Shown in pieces: positions 25,498 to 35,026 of a DNA stretch of 53,795 nucleotides. The notes beneath the pieces were generated by a model. It had not been told where the DNA came from. It was given only the letters and a program-made list of their open reading frames with translations, and did not search any database. The stretch is taken from positions 1 through 53,795 of the forward strand of contig JAEEHP010000033.1 of assembly GCA_016280855.1 (NCBI GenBank). Reading direction: 5' to 3'. The DNA is from Bacteroidaceae bacterium (GTDB lineage: Bacteria; Bacteroidota; Bacteroidia; Bacteroidales; Bacteroidaceae). Both the position numbers and the translations under genes were made by a program. Positions within the stretch are counted from its first letter, which is position 1; each line of letters starts with the position of its first letter.

Positions 25498-27773
25498 TTG
25501 TTCATGATTTCGTTGACGAGATGATCTGCTTTTCCCCATTTCTCCATGAGCCACAGCACGAAGCGGATATCGACGCCGATGCATCGCGTGAGCGAGCTGT
25601 CGAAGCTGATGTCGGACGAGAGGGCATCCCAATTGCCGTCGAAGGCCAGGCCGATGAGCTCGCCCTTGCCGTTGAACATCGGGCTACCGCTGTTGCCTCC
25701 CGTGATGTCATTGGTGGTGAGGAAGCAGAGGGGTAGCTGGCGCGTCTTGGGATCGGCATAACGACCGTAGTCGCCGCTTTTCAGCAGGGCGAGGATGTCG
25801 GCTTGCATGGCGTAGTCGGGGTTGTCGCCGTGTTTCTCAATCTTCTCGATGAGCGATGGCATGGTCGTCAGGAATTCGTGATGAGTGCCCGAATTGGTGT
25901 AATCGCTGACGATGCCGAAGCTCATGCGCTGTGTGAAGTTAGCATCCGAATAGTGCGGTTCGTCCATCTCCATCTCGAGCACAGCCTGCGTGAGCAGATT
26001 CTCGTTGTAGGCGATGATGGGTGCTGTTTCCTTGAAGGGTTTGTTGAGCTGGGCTGTCGCCATACGGGTTACATTGTAGGCGATGACATCGGCGGGATCT
26101 TTGTAGAGCTGAGCCTTGTCGGGCACGGAGTCGGTGCTTATCTTCGCTGCCAGTTCGGGGTCGGAAAGGTTGACGACAGGCACTCGCTGGCGGCGCAGGT
26201 CATTCCATTTTTCCGCTGACGTGAGGCGCGACTGCGCAAACACATCGTGAGCATAGCGCTTATAGTCGTTGTGGTATTTCCGCTTAATGGTTTTGTAGAA
26301 GGCTGGCAGATAGCGGCTCTTCACCTGCTGGGCGTAGTTCTCTAATAATACGGCCATCACTTCTTCATCGACCCGCGGGTCATAATCCTTATAGAGCGCT
26401 TGCATCTGTTCGTTGATGCTTTGGCGTCTGGCTTCCGACGTTCTGGCGTTGAAATACTCGATGGCGAGATTCGTGAGTCCAACGAGTTCTATGCCCCGGA
26501 GGAAGGTTTCGTTGACGAAGCCCTGGGCATAGCGCGCATCGTGCCGAGCCTTATAGGCTTTCTTCAATGACGGAAACATCGTATTGAAACGCTTCTTGAG
26601 GGCAGGATCGGCGCTGTACCATCGGCGTATGTCCTGTTCTTTTTTCTCCTTTTCATCGATGATTTCGAGTCGTTGTACGGCTTCGTTCATGCCTTGCGAG
26701 TTCTTCCAGTAGTTCGATGAGCTGGCGTATTTTGAGGCATATTTAATCCCCACGGCGCGGTCGGCGCGCATCCATCGGTTCCACACTTCCTGCTTCTTGC
26801 CGCGCACTTGAATCATAGGAATATTCGTCACGTTGACACGCTCATTGATGCCGTAGCTCGAGAGGTAACGGCTGGTGCTGCCAGGATAACCTATCGTCAT
26901 GCAGTAGGAGCCTTGGTCGAAACCGTCGATGCTCACTTTAGCCCAACGCTTAGGATGCAGCGGCACATTCGTCTCGCTGTACTCGGCAGGACGACCGAGC
27001 GAGTCGGCATAGATGCGGAAAACGCTGAAGTCTGCCGTCTGGCGCGGCCACATCCAGTTGTCGGTGTCGCCGCCGAATTTGCCGAGCGACTGCGGCACGG
27101 TGAACACGAGGCGCACGTCGGAGTACTGCTTGTAATAATTAAGGTAATAGACCGATCCGCCGTAGAAGGCTTTGCAGTCGCAAACGACACCTTCCTCGCC
27201 TCGGTCGTCGGCTTCAGCCTCGGCACGTCCGGCGATGCCCCAGAGAATGCCGCGGATATAGTCGTTATAGAGCTGTGCCTTCTGCTTGTCTTTGAGGCTC
27301 TTGCCTCGGCTGGCATAGATGCTGTCGAGTTCGTGGTTCACTTGGCTTGTGACATCCACTGTGCGCTGCCATATCTTCACAAAGATGCCCTTGGCGGGGC
27401 GTTCTTCTGCATAGTTGCGAGCTACGAAACCGTTGCCAAGGATATCGTCCTCGGGCGTCGAGAGCTGTTGGATGGCGCGGAAGCCGCAGTGGTGATTGGT
27501 GAACAGCAGCCCATCGGACGATACGATGACGCCTGAACAGTAATCTGAGAAATCGACCACACAGTCCTTGAGGCTCATGCCATCCTCGCCATAGAGCTGT
27601 TCGTCAGTGAGTTGGAGACCTAACTGACGTGCCGCCGCCATGGCTTTCGGGTCGCTCTTGCCCAGCAGCCACATGCCTTCGTCGGCCTTGGCCTCACCAG
27701 CGCCTCTCCATAAGGCGAGGGGAGTAGCCAAGAGGCCAAACAATAGTAACTTCTTTAATGTCTGTCTTTTCAT
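25494..27773 (-). CDS. S46 family dipeptidyl-peptidase, DPP7-like
   Basis: A 759-residue exported serine peptidase that removes dipeptides from peptide N-termini in the periplasm. A signal peptide covers about the first 30 residues. The chymotrypsin-like halves show LLFTNHHCGF (catalytic His at 94/95) and GGNSGSP (catalytic Ser695). The residue 18 positions after the Ser, which is Arg in acid-specific DPP11 and Gly in DPP7, is Gly713 here. I therefore infer preference for hydrophobic P1 residues. A C-terminal segment VDIRFVLWLMEKWG matches the family. Such enzymes feed amino-acid fermentation in oral and gut Bacteroidales. Confidence 0.92.
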   Translation of the reverse strand: MKRQTLKKLLLFGLLATPLALWRGAGEAKADEGMWLLGKSDPKAMAAARQLGLQLTDEQLYGEDGMSLKDCVVDFSDYCSGVIVSSDGLLFTNHHCGFRAIQQLSTPEDDILGNGFVARNYAEERPAKGIFVKIWQRTVDVTSQVNHELDSIYASRGKSLKDKQKAQLYNDYIRGILWGIAGRAEAEADDRGEEGVVCDCKAFYGGSVYYLNYYKQYSDVRLVFTVPQSLGKFGGDTDNWMWPRQTADFSVFRIYADSLGRPAEYSETNVPLHPKRWAKVSIDGFDQGSYCMTIGYPGSTSRYLSSYGINERVNVTNIPMIQVRGKKQEVWNRWMRADRAVGIKYASKYASSSNYWKNSQGMNEAVQRLEIIDEKEKKEQDIRRWYSADPALKKRFNTMFPSLKKAYKARHDARYAQGFVNETFLRGIELVGLTNLAIEYFNARTSEARRQSINEQMQALYKDYDPRVDEEVMAVLLENYAQQVKSRYLPAFYKTIKRKYHNDYKRYAHDVFAQSRLTSAEKWNDLRRQRVPVVNLSDPELAAKISTDSVPDKAQLYKDPADVIAYNVTRMATAQLNKPFKETAPIIAYNENLLTQAVLEMEMDEPHYSDANFTQRMSFGIVSDYTNSGTHHEFLTTMPSLIEKIEKHGDNPDYAMQADILALLKSGDYGRYADPKTRQLPLCFLTTNDITGGNSGSPMFNGKGELIGLAFDGNWDALSSDISFDSSLTRCIGVDIRFVLWLMEKWGKADHLVNEIMNK

Positions 27774-27821
27774 TATATCTTATAGTCTATATTGTTTTCT
27801 ATTATCTTTATCTGTAACTCT

Positions 27822-27856
27822 TATTTTTCACTTTTCACTTTTCATTTTTCACTTTC
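27822..27856. repeat. Heptad array (TTTTCAC units)
   Basis: About five 7-bp units between the flippase and peptidase genes. The flippase stop codon (complement of TCA at 27849-27851) lies inside the array. A 20-bp stretch here is identical to one at 40093-40112. Confidence 0.85.
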
Positions 27857-29291
27857 TAAAGTATTTCCCCACGACGGGCAGGGATTTAAGCGGCAAGTCC
27901 TTCTTCTCGATGTACGCCAAGAAGATGATGATGAGAACCGTATTGAGGAGGACCTGAGCCCACGTAGGCAGGGAAGCTGTCAGCTGCATCAAGCCGAAGA
28001 GCACGGCCGTGAGCACGACGTATATCGCGATGTCCTTCATCGGATAGTCAATAGGATTCTTGATCTGGCCTACGATGTAGCTCAACACCATCGCCGTACC
28101 ATAGCCGGCGACGCCGCCCCAGGCGCAAGCCCAGTAGCCGTACTTAGGAATAAACAGGATATTCACAGCCACCAGTACGGCACAGCCGATGAACGAGAAC
28201 ACGGCGCCGTAGATGGTCTTGTCGATGAGTTTGTACCAGAACGACAGGTTGAAATAGACGCCCATCATGATTTCTGCTACCATGACGATAGGCACTACGC
28301 CCAGACCTTCGCGATAGTCCGAGCCGATGATGTATTGCAGCACAGGCATATAACCTACGACGGCGAGGAAGGCCAGTAGCGTGAACACGAGGAAGAATTT
28401 CATCGCCTCGGCGTAGTACTCGCGGCTGTCGGCATCCTTGGCCTTGGCAAACACGATAGGCTCGTAGGCGTAGCGGAAGGCTTGCGTAATCATCGCCATG
28501 ATCATCGCTATCTTCACGCAACCGCCGTAAACGCCCAGCTCCACGTTGGCTTGCTCTGCATCGGGATAGACCTTCGGGAACAGAATCTTGTCGGCTACCT
28601 GATTCAGAATGCCGGCTACGCCCAGGATGAGCATCGGCCAAGAGTACGAGAGCATCCGGCGTAGCAGTGAGCCGTCGAAATGCCAACGGATTTTGAACAG
28701 GTTAGGAATGAACAGCAGCGTGATGAAACCCGTGCATACGAGATTGATGAAGAACACGTAGAACACCGACGTCTTGTGCAGCACTACGAAATACAACAGG
28801 TTCAACCCGATGTTCAGGAAGATGAACAGCAGCTTTAATGTGGCGAAGCGGAGGGGACGTTTCTGGAAACGCAGGTACGAGAAGGGTAGTGCCTGCAGGG
28901 CGTCCATCGCCACCACGGCACCCATCATCAGCAGGTATTCGTGATGATTGCCATAGCCCAAATAGTCGGCAATGGGCGTGATGAAACCGAAGAGCAGCGC
29001 TACGAAGAGTGCCGTCAGCGAACCTACCAAGGCAAATGCCGTAGAGAATACCGTATCGGGGCGTTCGCGTTCGTCATTGGCGAAGCGGAACAGCGTCGTC
29101 TCCATGCCGAAAGTCAGGATTACCAGGATCAATGCCGTGTAGGCATAGAGGTTCGTGCTCACACCGTAATCCCCCGACTCTTTTGGCATATAATGGGTGT
29201 AGAGCGGTACCAACAGGTAATTAAGAAAGCGTCCTACGATGCTACTTAGGCCGTAGATGGCAGTGTCCTTCGCCAGAGATTGTAAGCGCAT
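27849..29291 (-). CDS. Polysaccharide flippase, Wzx-like (MOP superfamily)
   Basis: A 480-residue inner-membrane protein with 12-14 predicted spans. It belongs to the oligosaccharide flippase group that moves undecaprenyl-linked repeat units across the membrane. The N-terminal stretch DTAIYGLSSIVGRFLNYLLV followed by PLYTHYM is characteristic of this group in Bacteroidetes, where single copies occur outside polysaccharide clusters. No glycosyltransferase genes are adjacent, so its substrate is unknown. Its stop codon lies inside a heptad array. Confidence 0.88.
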   Translation of the reverse strand: MRLQSLAKDTAIYGLSSIVGRFLNYLLVPLYTHYMPKESGDYGVSTNLYAYTALILVILTFGMETTLFRFANDERERPDTVFSTAFALVGSLTALFVALLFGFITPIADYLGYGNHHEYLLMMGAVVAMDALQALPFSYLRFQKRPLRFATLKLLFIFLNIGLNLLYFVVLHKTSVFYVFFINLVCTGFITLLFIPNLFKIRWHFDGSLLRRMLSYSWPMLILGVAGILNQVADKILFPKVYPDAEQANVELGVYGGCVKIAMIMAMITQAFRYAYEPIVFAKAKDADSREYYAEAMKFFLVFTLLAFLAVVGYMPVLQYIIGSDYREGLGVVPIVMVAEIMMGVYFNLSFWYKLIDKTIYGAVFSFIGCAVLVAVNILFIPKYGYWACAWGGVAGYGTAMVLSYIVGQIKNPIDYPMKDIAIYVVLTAVLFGLMQLTASLPTWAQVLLNTVLIIIFLAYIEKKDLPLKSLPVVGKYFRK

Positions 29292-29349
29292 AGGTGGTTT
29301 ATTCGTTTAGGCGATGCGATGATCGTGTGTTTGAATGACAGATACGGGG

Positions 29350-32300
29350 TTATTTGACGAAGATCTTATGGGCTTTGCCGTCGGGCGAAACGATGATATT
29401 CATGCCGCGGTGCAGCGAGGGTTGGCGTATGCCGAGCGCGTTGAAGATGATGCCGTTGCCCTTCTTCCATTGTCCATCATTGATTCGTTCAGCGAAGATG
29501 CCATCGGTCAGAACGGTGTTGATGCGACATTCGAGGAGCAGGAATTCATCGAAGCCCGTGCCGTTATTGACGAAGCTGATGACGTAGTCGCCCTCGGCGG
29601 TGATCTCGAAGGGCAGCTCGTAGGTCTTTGCCGAGGAGAGGTTGGCAGCTGTGTTGCCGTCGGCATTGGGCGTGGCGTTATAAACGGGCGACTGTGCTAT
29701 GATGGCATCGGCGTTTCCGAGGATACGGGCACGGTACTTGGGCGTTCCTTTCCATGCGGCGCAGGCAAAGGTGAGCTTGTAGGAGCCAGGTACGAGGTGC
29801 AGCTTGTAGGCACTCTGTCGACCGTATTCAGCGCTGACGACGCGCCAGTAGAGTCCCTTGCCCTGGTAGCCCGTGAAGCCTGTCATGACGCGCGAACCGC
29901 CACCGGCACCGAACGTGTTGGGGTATTCGTGGATATCGTTGTCGCCTTGCACGACGCGCCAGCCTTCGGGGATAGCACCGCCTAGTACATTCGTGTAGTC
30001 GAGGGCGTAAACGGCCGTCATGTCAGTAAAGACTGGGACGATGGTGACATTGTCGTCGGGCATCGTGAAGGAGTTGTCTTCGCCGATAGTGATATTTCCG
30101 CGTTCGACAACCCATCCCGTGAGCGCATAACCTTCCTCGGGTTCTACGGTGAGGTGAACGACAGTGCCCTCGGAAGCCTCGGTGACGTCTGCTGTGGCAC
30201 GGCCGTGATCTGCATCGCGAATCGTGACGGCGAAGGTCTCGACGTCGGCTCCTACAGGCGTGTATGTAATCTGGTCGATGTACATATTTATGGACTTGTT
30301 ATTGGTGATGGTCAGCGTGTTGTCGCCTTCGTTGAGTGTTGCGCTGACCACAGCCTTACGCCATTCATTCTTTTCCACTTTGTCGATATCTACGTTTGTT
30401 CGCACACCATTCACTTCGACCCTCATGGTGCTGGACTTTGAGGTGTTGGAGTAGCGGATGGCTATCTCGTAGTCGCCTCCCTGCTGTAGCTTCAGCTGGT
30501 GGCGAAGGGCGCCAGCCGAGTTAGTGCCCATGTCCATGAATCCGTTGCCGGCGTGTCCGAAAACGTCTGGGTACCAATTGTAAGGATCGAGCACGCAGCT
30601 CTTGACGCTTTTGTAGTCCATGTCTTCTGCCTCGATGACGATCTCGCCGAAGAAAGGCTCAGGTTGTTTGGGCAGTTCGAGTGCTGCGTCTGGCAGGTAG
30701 TCTGCTAGGCGTTCTTCGCCGGCACCAGAGCAATTAATGGTAACATCGACAGGTCCCATGTGCTTGACGTTGAGCGTATAGAGAGCATTCTCTGCATCCC
30801 ACTCAGCCGTAGCCGAGGCGGGCGAGCTGAGGCGCTTAGTGAGCGTGAACGAAGGCTCGGAGGTAGCGCCCTTGATGATGAGTTGGTCAACAACCTGAGT
30901 GACGGTGTCTGTGCGGAAATTGTTGAGGTAGAAGTCGATATGGTCAGCGTATTCGCGGATGAGACCGCTGCTGAGCTTGCCGTATGTGAGGTAGAGGCTG
31001 TCGCACGTGTTGTACTGGCATGGAATCTGTGCTGAAGCCGTAATCTTCTTGTTCAAATACGTGTAAGGCGTGTAGGTGACGAGCTGGTTGCGATAGCGGT
31101 TGACGTAGAGGTCGCCTGTTGAAACCTCGGGGTATTGCTCGTTGAAATCCTTCAGCTTGCGCGAGAGGCTGCCCCAACGCGAGGTGCGAGCCGACTTCTT
31201 GACCTGCACGGGTATTGACTTGGCCAGGTCATCATAGAGTTCTAAGGCCACGGGAATGGTTCCGTAGCGCCCGGTCTTCTTGAAGTAGCAGAAGTTATCC
31301 ATCCACTGGCCATTGCCCCGGTTGAAGGGATCATCCTGCTTGTAGATGTTATCGTAGAGGTCGCCCCAGGCTGCATATTTGTCCTCGTCGTTGCCTGAAG
31401 TAACGTTGTTCACCACTACAATCTTTGTTTTTCCCACCACTTCCTCACGGGTAGGTATATATAGTGCGCCGTCGATGATCTTCTCGAACATGTCGAGCCA
31501 AGCCTTGTTGAAACCTGGATAGGTGGTCCAGTTGCGGCGTGAGTAGCCGTTGACCGTGGTCTTGTCGGTTTCCTTGAAGTCCTCAGTCCAGATGAGTTCG
31601 GGCCCGTCCCAGACGGCACCGCCGTTGACGGCCGTCTGTTCCATGACAGTTCCTATGCCGGCGGAGATGGGGTATTTCTTGCCATGACCTTCGCCAAGGA
31701 TGGCGTCAAGAGCACCGTTCCAACCGCAGTTGTCGTAGCGCACGCCATAGTTCTTGGCCAAACCTGAGATGAACGGCGAGAAAGTGACGCTCTCGTTGTT
31801 GTAGAAGCACGACGAAGTGGTGTACTTGTACAGCCACAGGATGGCTTCGGGGTATTGGCGGCAGGCATTGAGAAGGTCGCGGTTACGCTTCATCATGCCG
31901 ACGGGATTCAGGGGGTGCGACCAGATATTGCCGCAGAACGATATCGTGAGGAAACCGCCGTACTGGTGAGACATTTCGACGAGCTTGGCGAAGAGGGCGA
32001 TGCGCGACGTTTGCGTACTCGAACTGCGGTCGCCGGCCTCGTCGAAGCCCCAGAACTGCTCGGCGTAGTTCCAACCGAGGAAGTTGGGATAGCGTTTGAA
32101 GAAATATTCAAACGTCTCAAGGTCGTTGTCCTGAATGTGCGTGTGGCCGCCGCTGGCAGGCTGGCACGTGAACCACAAGCCGTTCAGCTGGCAAACGGAA
32201 GCCCACGACTTATAGGTGCGCACGGCATTTTGCGGCATTTTATAGACATTTCTATCCTTGTCGTACTGGCAGGAGAGCGACAGGTTCATGCACACGTAGG

Positions 32301-32481
32301 GCTTTACCTTGTCGGGAATCAGATCGATGATTTTCTGAGGGTCGGCTTTGTTCCAGACGTCAACGTGGACGAGCCACAAAGGGTGTTGAGCGTCGATGGG
32401 GCGGCGTTCTTGCGCAGAAACATGAATGGCTGCAAAGACCAAAATGGCAAAGAAAAGGATTCGTGAGCGTGATAGTTTCAT
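29350..32481 (-). CDS. Secreted glycoside hydrolase family 98 enzyme, multidomain
   Basis: A 1043-residue exported protein with a signal peptide (RILFFAILVFAAIHVSA) and a GH98 catalytic module at about 25-330. I recognise it from HPLWLVHVDVWN.ADPQKIID, QPASGGHTHI and LGWNYAEQFWGFDE. GH98 enzymes are endo-acting glycosidases on blood-group-type galactosides or complex xylans; which applies here is not clear. A GH98-associated C-terminal domain follows, then a CBM6/35-like module (about 615-740), an InlB-B-type repeat (about 745-815, ending in MPDDNVTIVPVF) and a final beta-domain. The terminus IIVSPDGKAHKIFVK resembles a sorting signal. The start at 32481 is chosen for the signal peptide; the frame is open upstream. 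Confidence 0.88.
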   Translation of the reverse strand: MKLSRSRILFFAILVFAAIHVSAQERRPIDAQHPLWLVHVDVWNKADPQKIIDLIPDKVKPYVCMNLSLSCQYDKDRNVYKMPQNAVRTYKSWASVCQLNGLWFTCQPASGGHTHIQDNDLETFEYFFKRYPNFLGWNYAEQFWGFDEAGDRSSSTQTSRIALFAKLVEMSHQYGGFLTISFCGNIWSHPLNPVGMMKRNRDLLNACRQYPEAILWLYKYTTSSCFYNNESVTFSPFISGLAKNYGVRYDNCGWNGALDAILGEGHGKKYPISAGIGTVMEQTAVNGGAVWDGPELIWTEDFKETDKTTVNGYSRRNWTTYPGFNKAWLDMFEKIIDGALYIPTREEVVGKTKIVVVNNVTSGNDEDKYAAWGDLYDNIYKQDDPFNRGNGQWMDNFCYFKKTGRYGTIPVALELYDDLAKSIPVQVKKSARTSRWGSLSRKLKDFNEQYPEVSTGDLYVNRYRNQLVTYTPYTYLNKKITASAQIPCQYNTCDSLYLTYGKLSSGLIREYADHIDFYLNNFRTDTVTQVVDQLIIKGATSEPSFTLTKRLSSPASATAEWDAENALYTLNVKHMGPVDVTINCSGAGEERLADYLPDAALELPKQPEPFFGEIVIEAEDMDYKSVKSCVLDPYNWYPDVFGHAGNGFMDMGTNSAGALRHQLKLQQGGDYEIAIRYSNTSKSSTMRVEVNGVRTNVDIDKVEKNEWRKAVVSATLNEGDNTLTITNNKSINMYIDQITYTPVGADVETFAVTIRDADHGRATADVTEASEGTVVHLTVEPEEGYALTGWVVERGNITIGEDNSFTMPDDNVTIVPVFTDMTAVYALDYTNVLGGAIPEGWRVVQGDNDIHEYPNTFGAGGGSRVMTGFTGYQGKGLYWRVVSAEYGRQSAYKLHLVPGSYKLTFACAAWKGTPKYRARILGNADAIIAQSPVYNATPNADGNTAANLSSAKTYELPFEITAEGDYVISFVNNGTGFDEFLLLECRINTVLTDGIFAERINDGQWKKGNGIIFNALGIRQPSLHRGMNIIVSPDGKAHKIFVK

Positions 32482-32515
32482 TATCGTTGTGCGTAATATT
32501 TGATGATTTTCGGCA

Positions 32516-32523
32516 CAAAGGTA
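32516..32523 (-). promoter_or_regulatory. -7 element before the GH98 gene
   Basis: CAAAGGTA on the plus strand reads TACCTTTG on the coding strand, about 35 bp upstream of the ATG. It separates the GH98 gene from the methyltransferase upstream. Confidence 0.6.
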
Positions 32524-32593
32524 ATGAAAACTCGCGTATGCGCGAAGAAAAGATGTATCAAAATGTATGAAAAGTTGTCTCATGCGTGCCGCG

Positions 32594-33799
32594 TCAGACT
32601 CTTTTCACTTTCACGAGACATCGCTGCCCATTGGCCAAGGTGGTGGCAATGAGATGGTTGCTGCCTCCTTCGCGTAAACGTAGCTGTTTTCGCAGCGCGC
32701 TGACGCTGAGCGGGAATCCTCGCACCGTGATGTCGGCTTCGATGATGTCAGCGAGAAATGGGCGCAGGGCTTTCTTCGAGAAGGAGGATATGTCAACGAC
32801 CTTCCATGCGCGGCCGGGAAAATCGGCGACGAGACTGTCGGAGGTGTAGAGATGTGCGTCCTGCGAAAGCTTCGCGACCCCGAAGCGATGGCAGAGCGTT
32901 TTGAAGGCTCCGGCTTTGAGAATGCTGGCGTGCGGTTCGTAGAGAAAAGCGCCGATGGAATCGGCGAAAATTGGTGCTGATGCGGCTTCTTCGCTGCGCG
33001 TGAACACGAAAACGTCCGAGGCGGGAAGGTTGACGCACGTGATGGTGGGATCCGTCGTTGCACCCTTCTCCGCTCCATCGTTGTGGGCTTCTGCATCGAG
33101 GACGAAGAGCAGCTCCTTACAATCGCCGCCGACGCTGACCACATGGACTTCAGCGACGCGATGCAGGGCGCGCAGGGCTGCGGCGATGTCGAGCATGGGC
33201 GAGAGCTTCACCAGAACATGGCGCGAGGCCTGACACAACGCATCTTGCATGGCGCAGACATCGGGGGTACAGTCCTCGATGAGAGCGACCTTGCGTCCGG
33301 CGGCATCACGGCGAGCGGGATCAATCATGATGAGGTCGGCGTCTGCGATGGTGGCAAGGGCTTCAGCAGCATCGCAACAGCGTACCTTGGCTTCCGGCAG
33401 GCCGAGCAGAGGCATATTGTGGCGAGCCAAAGCGCAGAGCTCGTCGTTGCGATCGACATAGACGGCTTGCTCGAAAAGCGGAGCCAGATGCGAGAAATCA
33501 ACGCCCAAGCCTGCTGTGAGATCCACGAACAGCGAACGTCCGCCGATCACGCGCTCAGCCACTTGTCGCTTGTACACGGCCGTGGCCTCGCTTGAACATT
33601 GTTCCATCGCCAGGCGAGGGGGAAAGCGCAGACCGTCAGCCGTTGCCCACGAAGGTAGCTTGTGGGCAGCCAGCTGACGGCCTTCAATCTGTGTGAGGGC
33701 TTCGCGAAGATTTACATCGGCAGGTACTGACTGCAGCGCCAGTTGCCGCACGTCGTCACGGGCGTGACAGCGGATGAAATCGAGCGTAGCCTGGTTCAA
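32594..33799 (-). CDS. THUMP-like class I SAM-dependent methyltransferase
   Basis: A 401-residue cytoplasmic protein of a conserved Bacteroidetes family with a Rossmann methyltransferase domain and a C-terminal THUMP-like domain. Motif I reads FVDLTAGLGVDFSHLA, followed by AVYVDRNDELC (motif II acidic residue), and MIDPARRDA stands at the position of the catalytic D/NPPY-type motif. The last ~75 residues (VVDISSFSKKALRPFL onward) form the THUMP-like part. An RNA or protein target is likely, but the actual substrate is unknown. It starts 10 bp downstream of the TlpA-like gene and is probably cotranscribed. Confidence 0.82.
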   Translation of the reverse strand: MNQATLDFIRCHARDDVRQLALQSVPADVNLREALTQIEGRQLAAHKLPSWATADGLRFPPRLAMEQCSSEATAVYKRQVAERVIGGRSLFVDLTAGLGVDFSHLAPLFEQAVYVDRNDELCALARHNMPLLGLPEAKVRCCDAAEALATIADADLIMIDPARRDAAGRKVALIEDCTPDVCAMQDALCQASRHVLVKLSPMLDIAAALRALHRVAEVHVVSVGGDCKELLFVLDAEAHNDGAEKGATTDPTITCVNLPASDVFVFTRSEEAASAPIFADSIGAFLYEPHASILKAGAFKTLCHRFGVAKLSQDAHLYTSDSLVADFPGRAWKVVDISSFSKKALRPFLADIIEADITVRGFPLSVSALRKQLRLREGGSNHLIATTLANGQRCLVKVKRV

Positions 33800-33809
33800 A
33801 GCGTTGTGT

Positions 33810-34919
33810 TTACTTCAGGAGTTCTTCAACCTTCTTGGACAGTTCCTCGCCACGAACGTCGCGAGCAACAATCTTGCCGTCCTTGACGAGCACGGTGGCA
33901 GGAATAGCGCGTACGCCATAGGTGGCAGCACCTTCGCACTCCCAACCCTTGAGGTCGGAGATCTGAGGCCAAGCCATGCCGAGCTCCTTGATAGCATCCT
34001 TCCAAGCAGTCTCGTCCTGGTCGAGGCTTACACCGATGATGTCGAAGCCCTGAGCGTGGAACTTGTCGTAGGCTGCCTTCACGTTGGGCATCTCCTGACG
34101 GCAGGGACCGCACCAGCTTGCCCAAAAGTCAATCATGAGTACCTTGGCACCAGCTGCTACTTCACTCACGCTGAGCGTCTTGCCCTCAGGCGTGTTGGCG
34201 GTGATATCCTTCAGGGGCTGTCCGACAGCCGTCTGTGCCTTGATGTCGTACACCTCCTTGAGCTGTTTCACCCTTTCGTTCGTCAGTTCAGCAGGCACGG
34301 CAGCGAGGAGCTCCGACACCTTGGCATCCTCGAGGAGGCTGGCATACTGGGTGAGGTAGGTGACGCCTGCGATGTTGCCGACGTTCTTCTCGATGAACTC
34401 GGTGTAAGCGGCAATCATCTTGGTTTGCACTTCGTTGAGCGCCTTTTCGGCTTCAGCCTTAGCCTCGTCGGTAGCTTGAGGATCCTGGAGCGGACCATAG
34501 GCTTTCTCGGCTTTCTTGTTCATCTCGAACTCCAGTTTGCCCAGTTCGGTCATGGCGTCGTTGGCGGGCGTGCCGCTGACTTCTGCGATGGTGTTCTCGG
34601 CGGTGTCGAGCTTCACCGTGATTTCGGCATTCTCGAGTGCGATCTGTGTGGCGATGGAGACGTCGGGATTGGCATTGGACTTCCAGATGACGTAGCGCAT
34701 GGCAGCGCTATCTTGAACGCCCGTGAACACGAACTTGCCGTTCTTGACGAGTGCCGTCTCGAGCGTGTCCACGTCAAACATGCCGCGCACTTCGGCCAGG
34801 ATGACCGTGTCGCCGTCCTCAGCGCCAGTGGCTGTACCCGTTACTTTGTAGCCTTCGGTTTGGCAGGCTGCTACGCACAGCATCACGGCCAGCGCAGCGA
34901 GAGAAAAAAGCTTTTTCAT
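33810..34919 (-). CDS. TlpA-like thioredoxin lipoprotein with DUF4369 domain
   Basis: A 369-residue exported protein. The start at 34919 gives a lipoprotein signal (MKKLFSLAALAVMLCVAAC) with lipidated Cys19; an ATG at 34946 is in frame but lies before the signal. A DUF4369-type N-terminal domain (about 25-120) is followed by a helical spacer and a C-terminal TlpA/AhpC-TSA thioredoxin fold (about 235-369). The latter has MIDFWASWCGPCRQEMPN with the CGPC redox pair and ends in KDGKIVARDVRGEEL. Proteins of this kind act as membrane-anchored periplasmic disulfide reductases; the partner is unknown. Confidence 0.9.
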   Translation of the reverse strand: MKKLFSLAALAVMLCVAACQTEGYKVTGTATGAEDGDTVILAEVRGMFDVDTLETALVKNGKFVFTGVQDSAAMRYVIWKSNANPDVSIATQIALENAEITVKLDTAENTIAEVSGTPANDAMTELGKLEFEMNKKAEKAYGPLQDPQATDEAKAEAEKALNEVQTKMIAAYTEFIEKNVGNIAGVTYLTQYASLLEDAKVSELLAAVPAELTNERVKQLKEVYDIKAQTAVGQPLKDITANTPEGKTLSVSEVAAGAKVLMIDFWASWCGPCRQEMPNVKAAYDKFHAQGFDIIGVSLDQDETAWKDAIKELGMAWPQISDLKGWECEGAATYGVRAIPATVLVKDGKIVARDVRGEELSKKVEELLK

Positions 34920-34969
34920 TTCAAAACAGTTTTGAGGGTTGAACATTTATCTTTTTCGTTATTACTAAG

Positions 34970-35026
34970 ATTCTTCATTCTTCATTCATCACTCTTCATT
35001 CTTCATTCCTCATTCCTCATTCTTCA
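34970..35026. repeat. Heptad array (ATTCTTC/ATTCCTC/ATTCATC units)
   Basis: About eight 7-bp units. The last codons and stop of ybeY (35010-35012) are inside the array, so the terminal KNEE of YbeY is written by the repeat. Confidence 0.85.
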
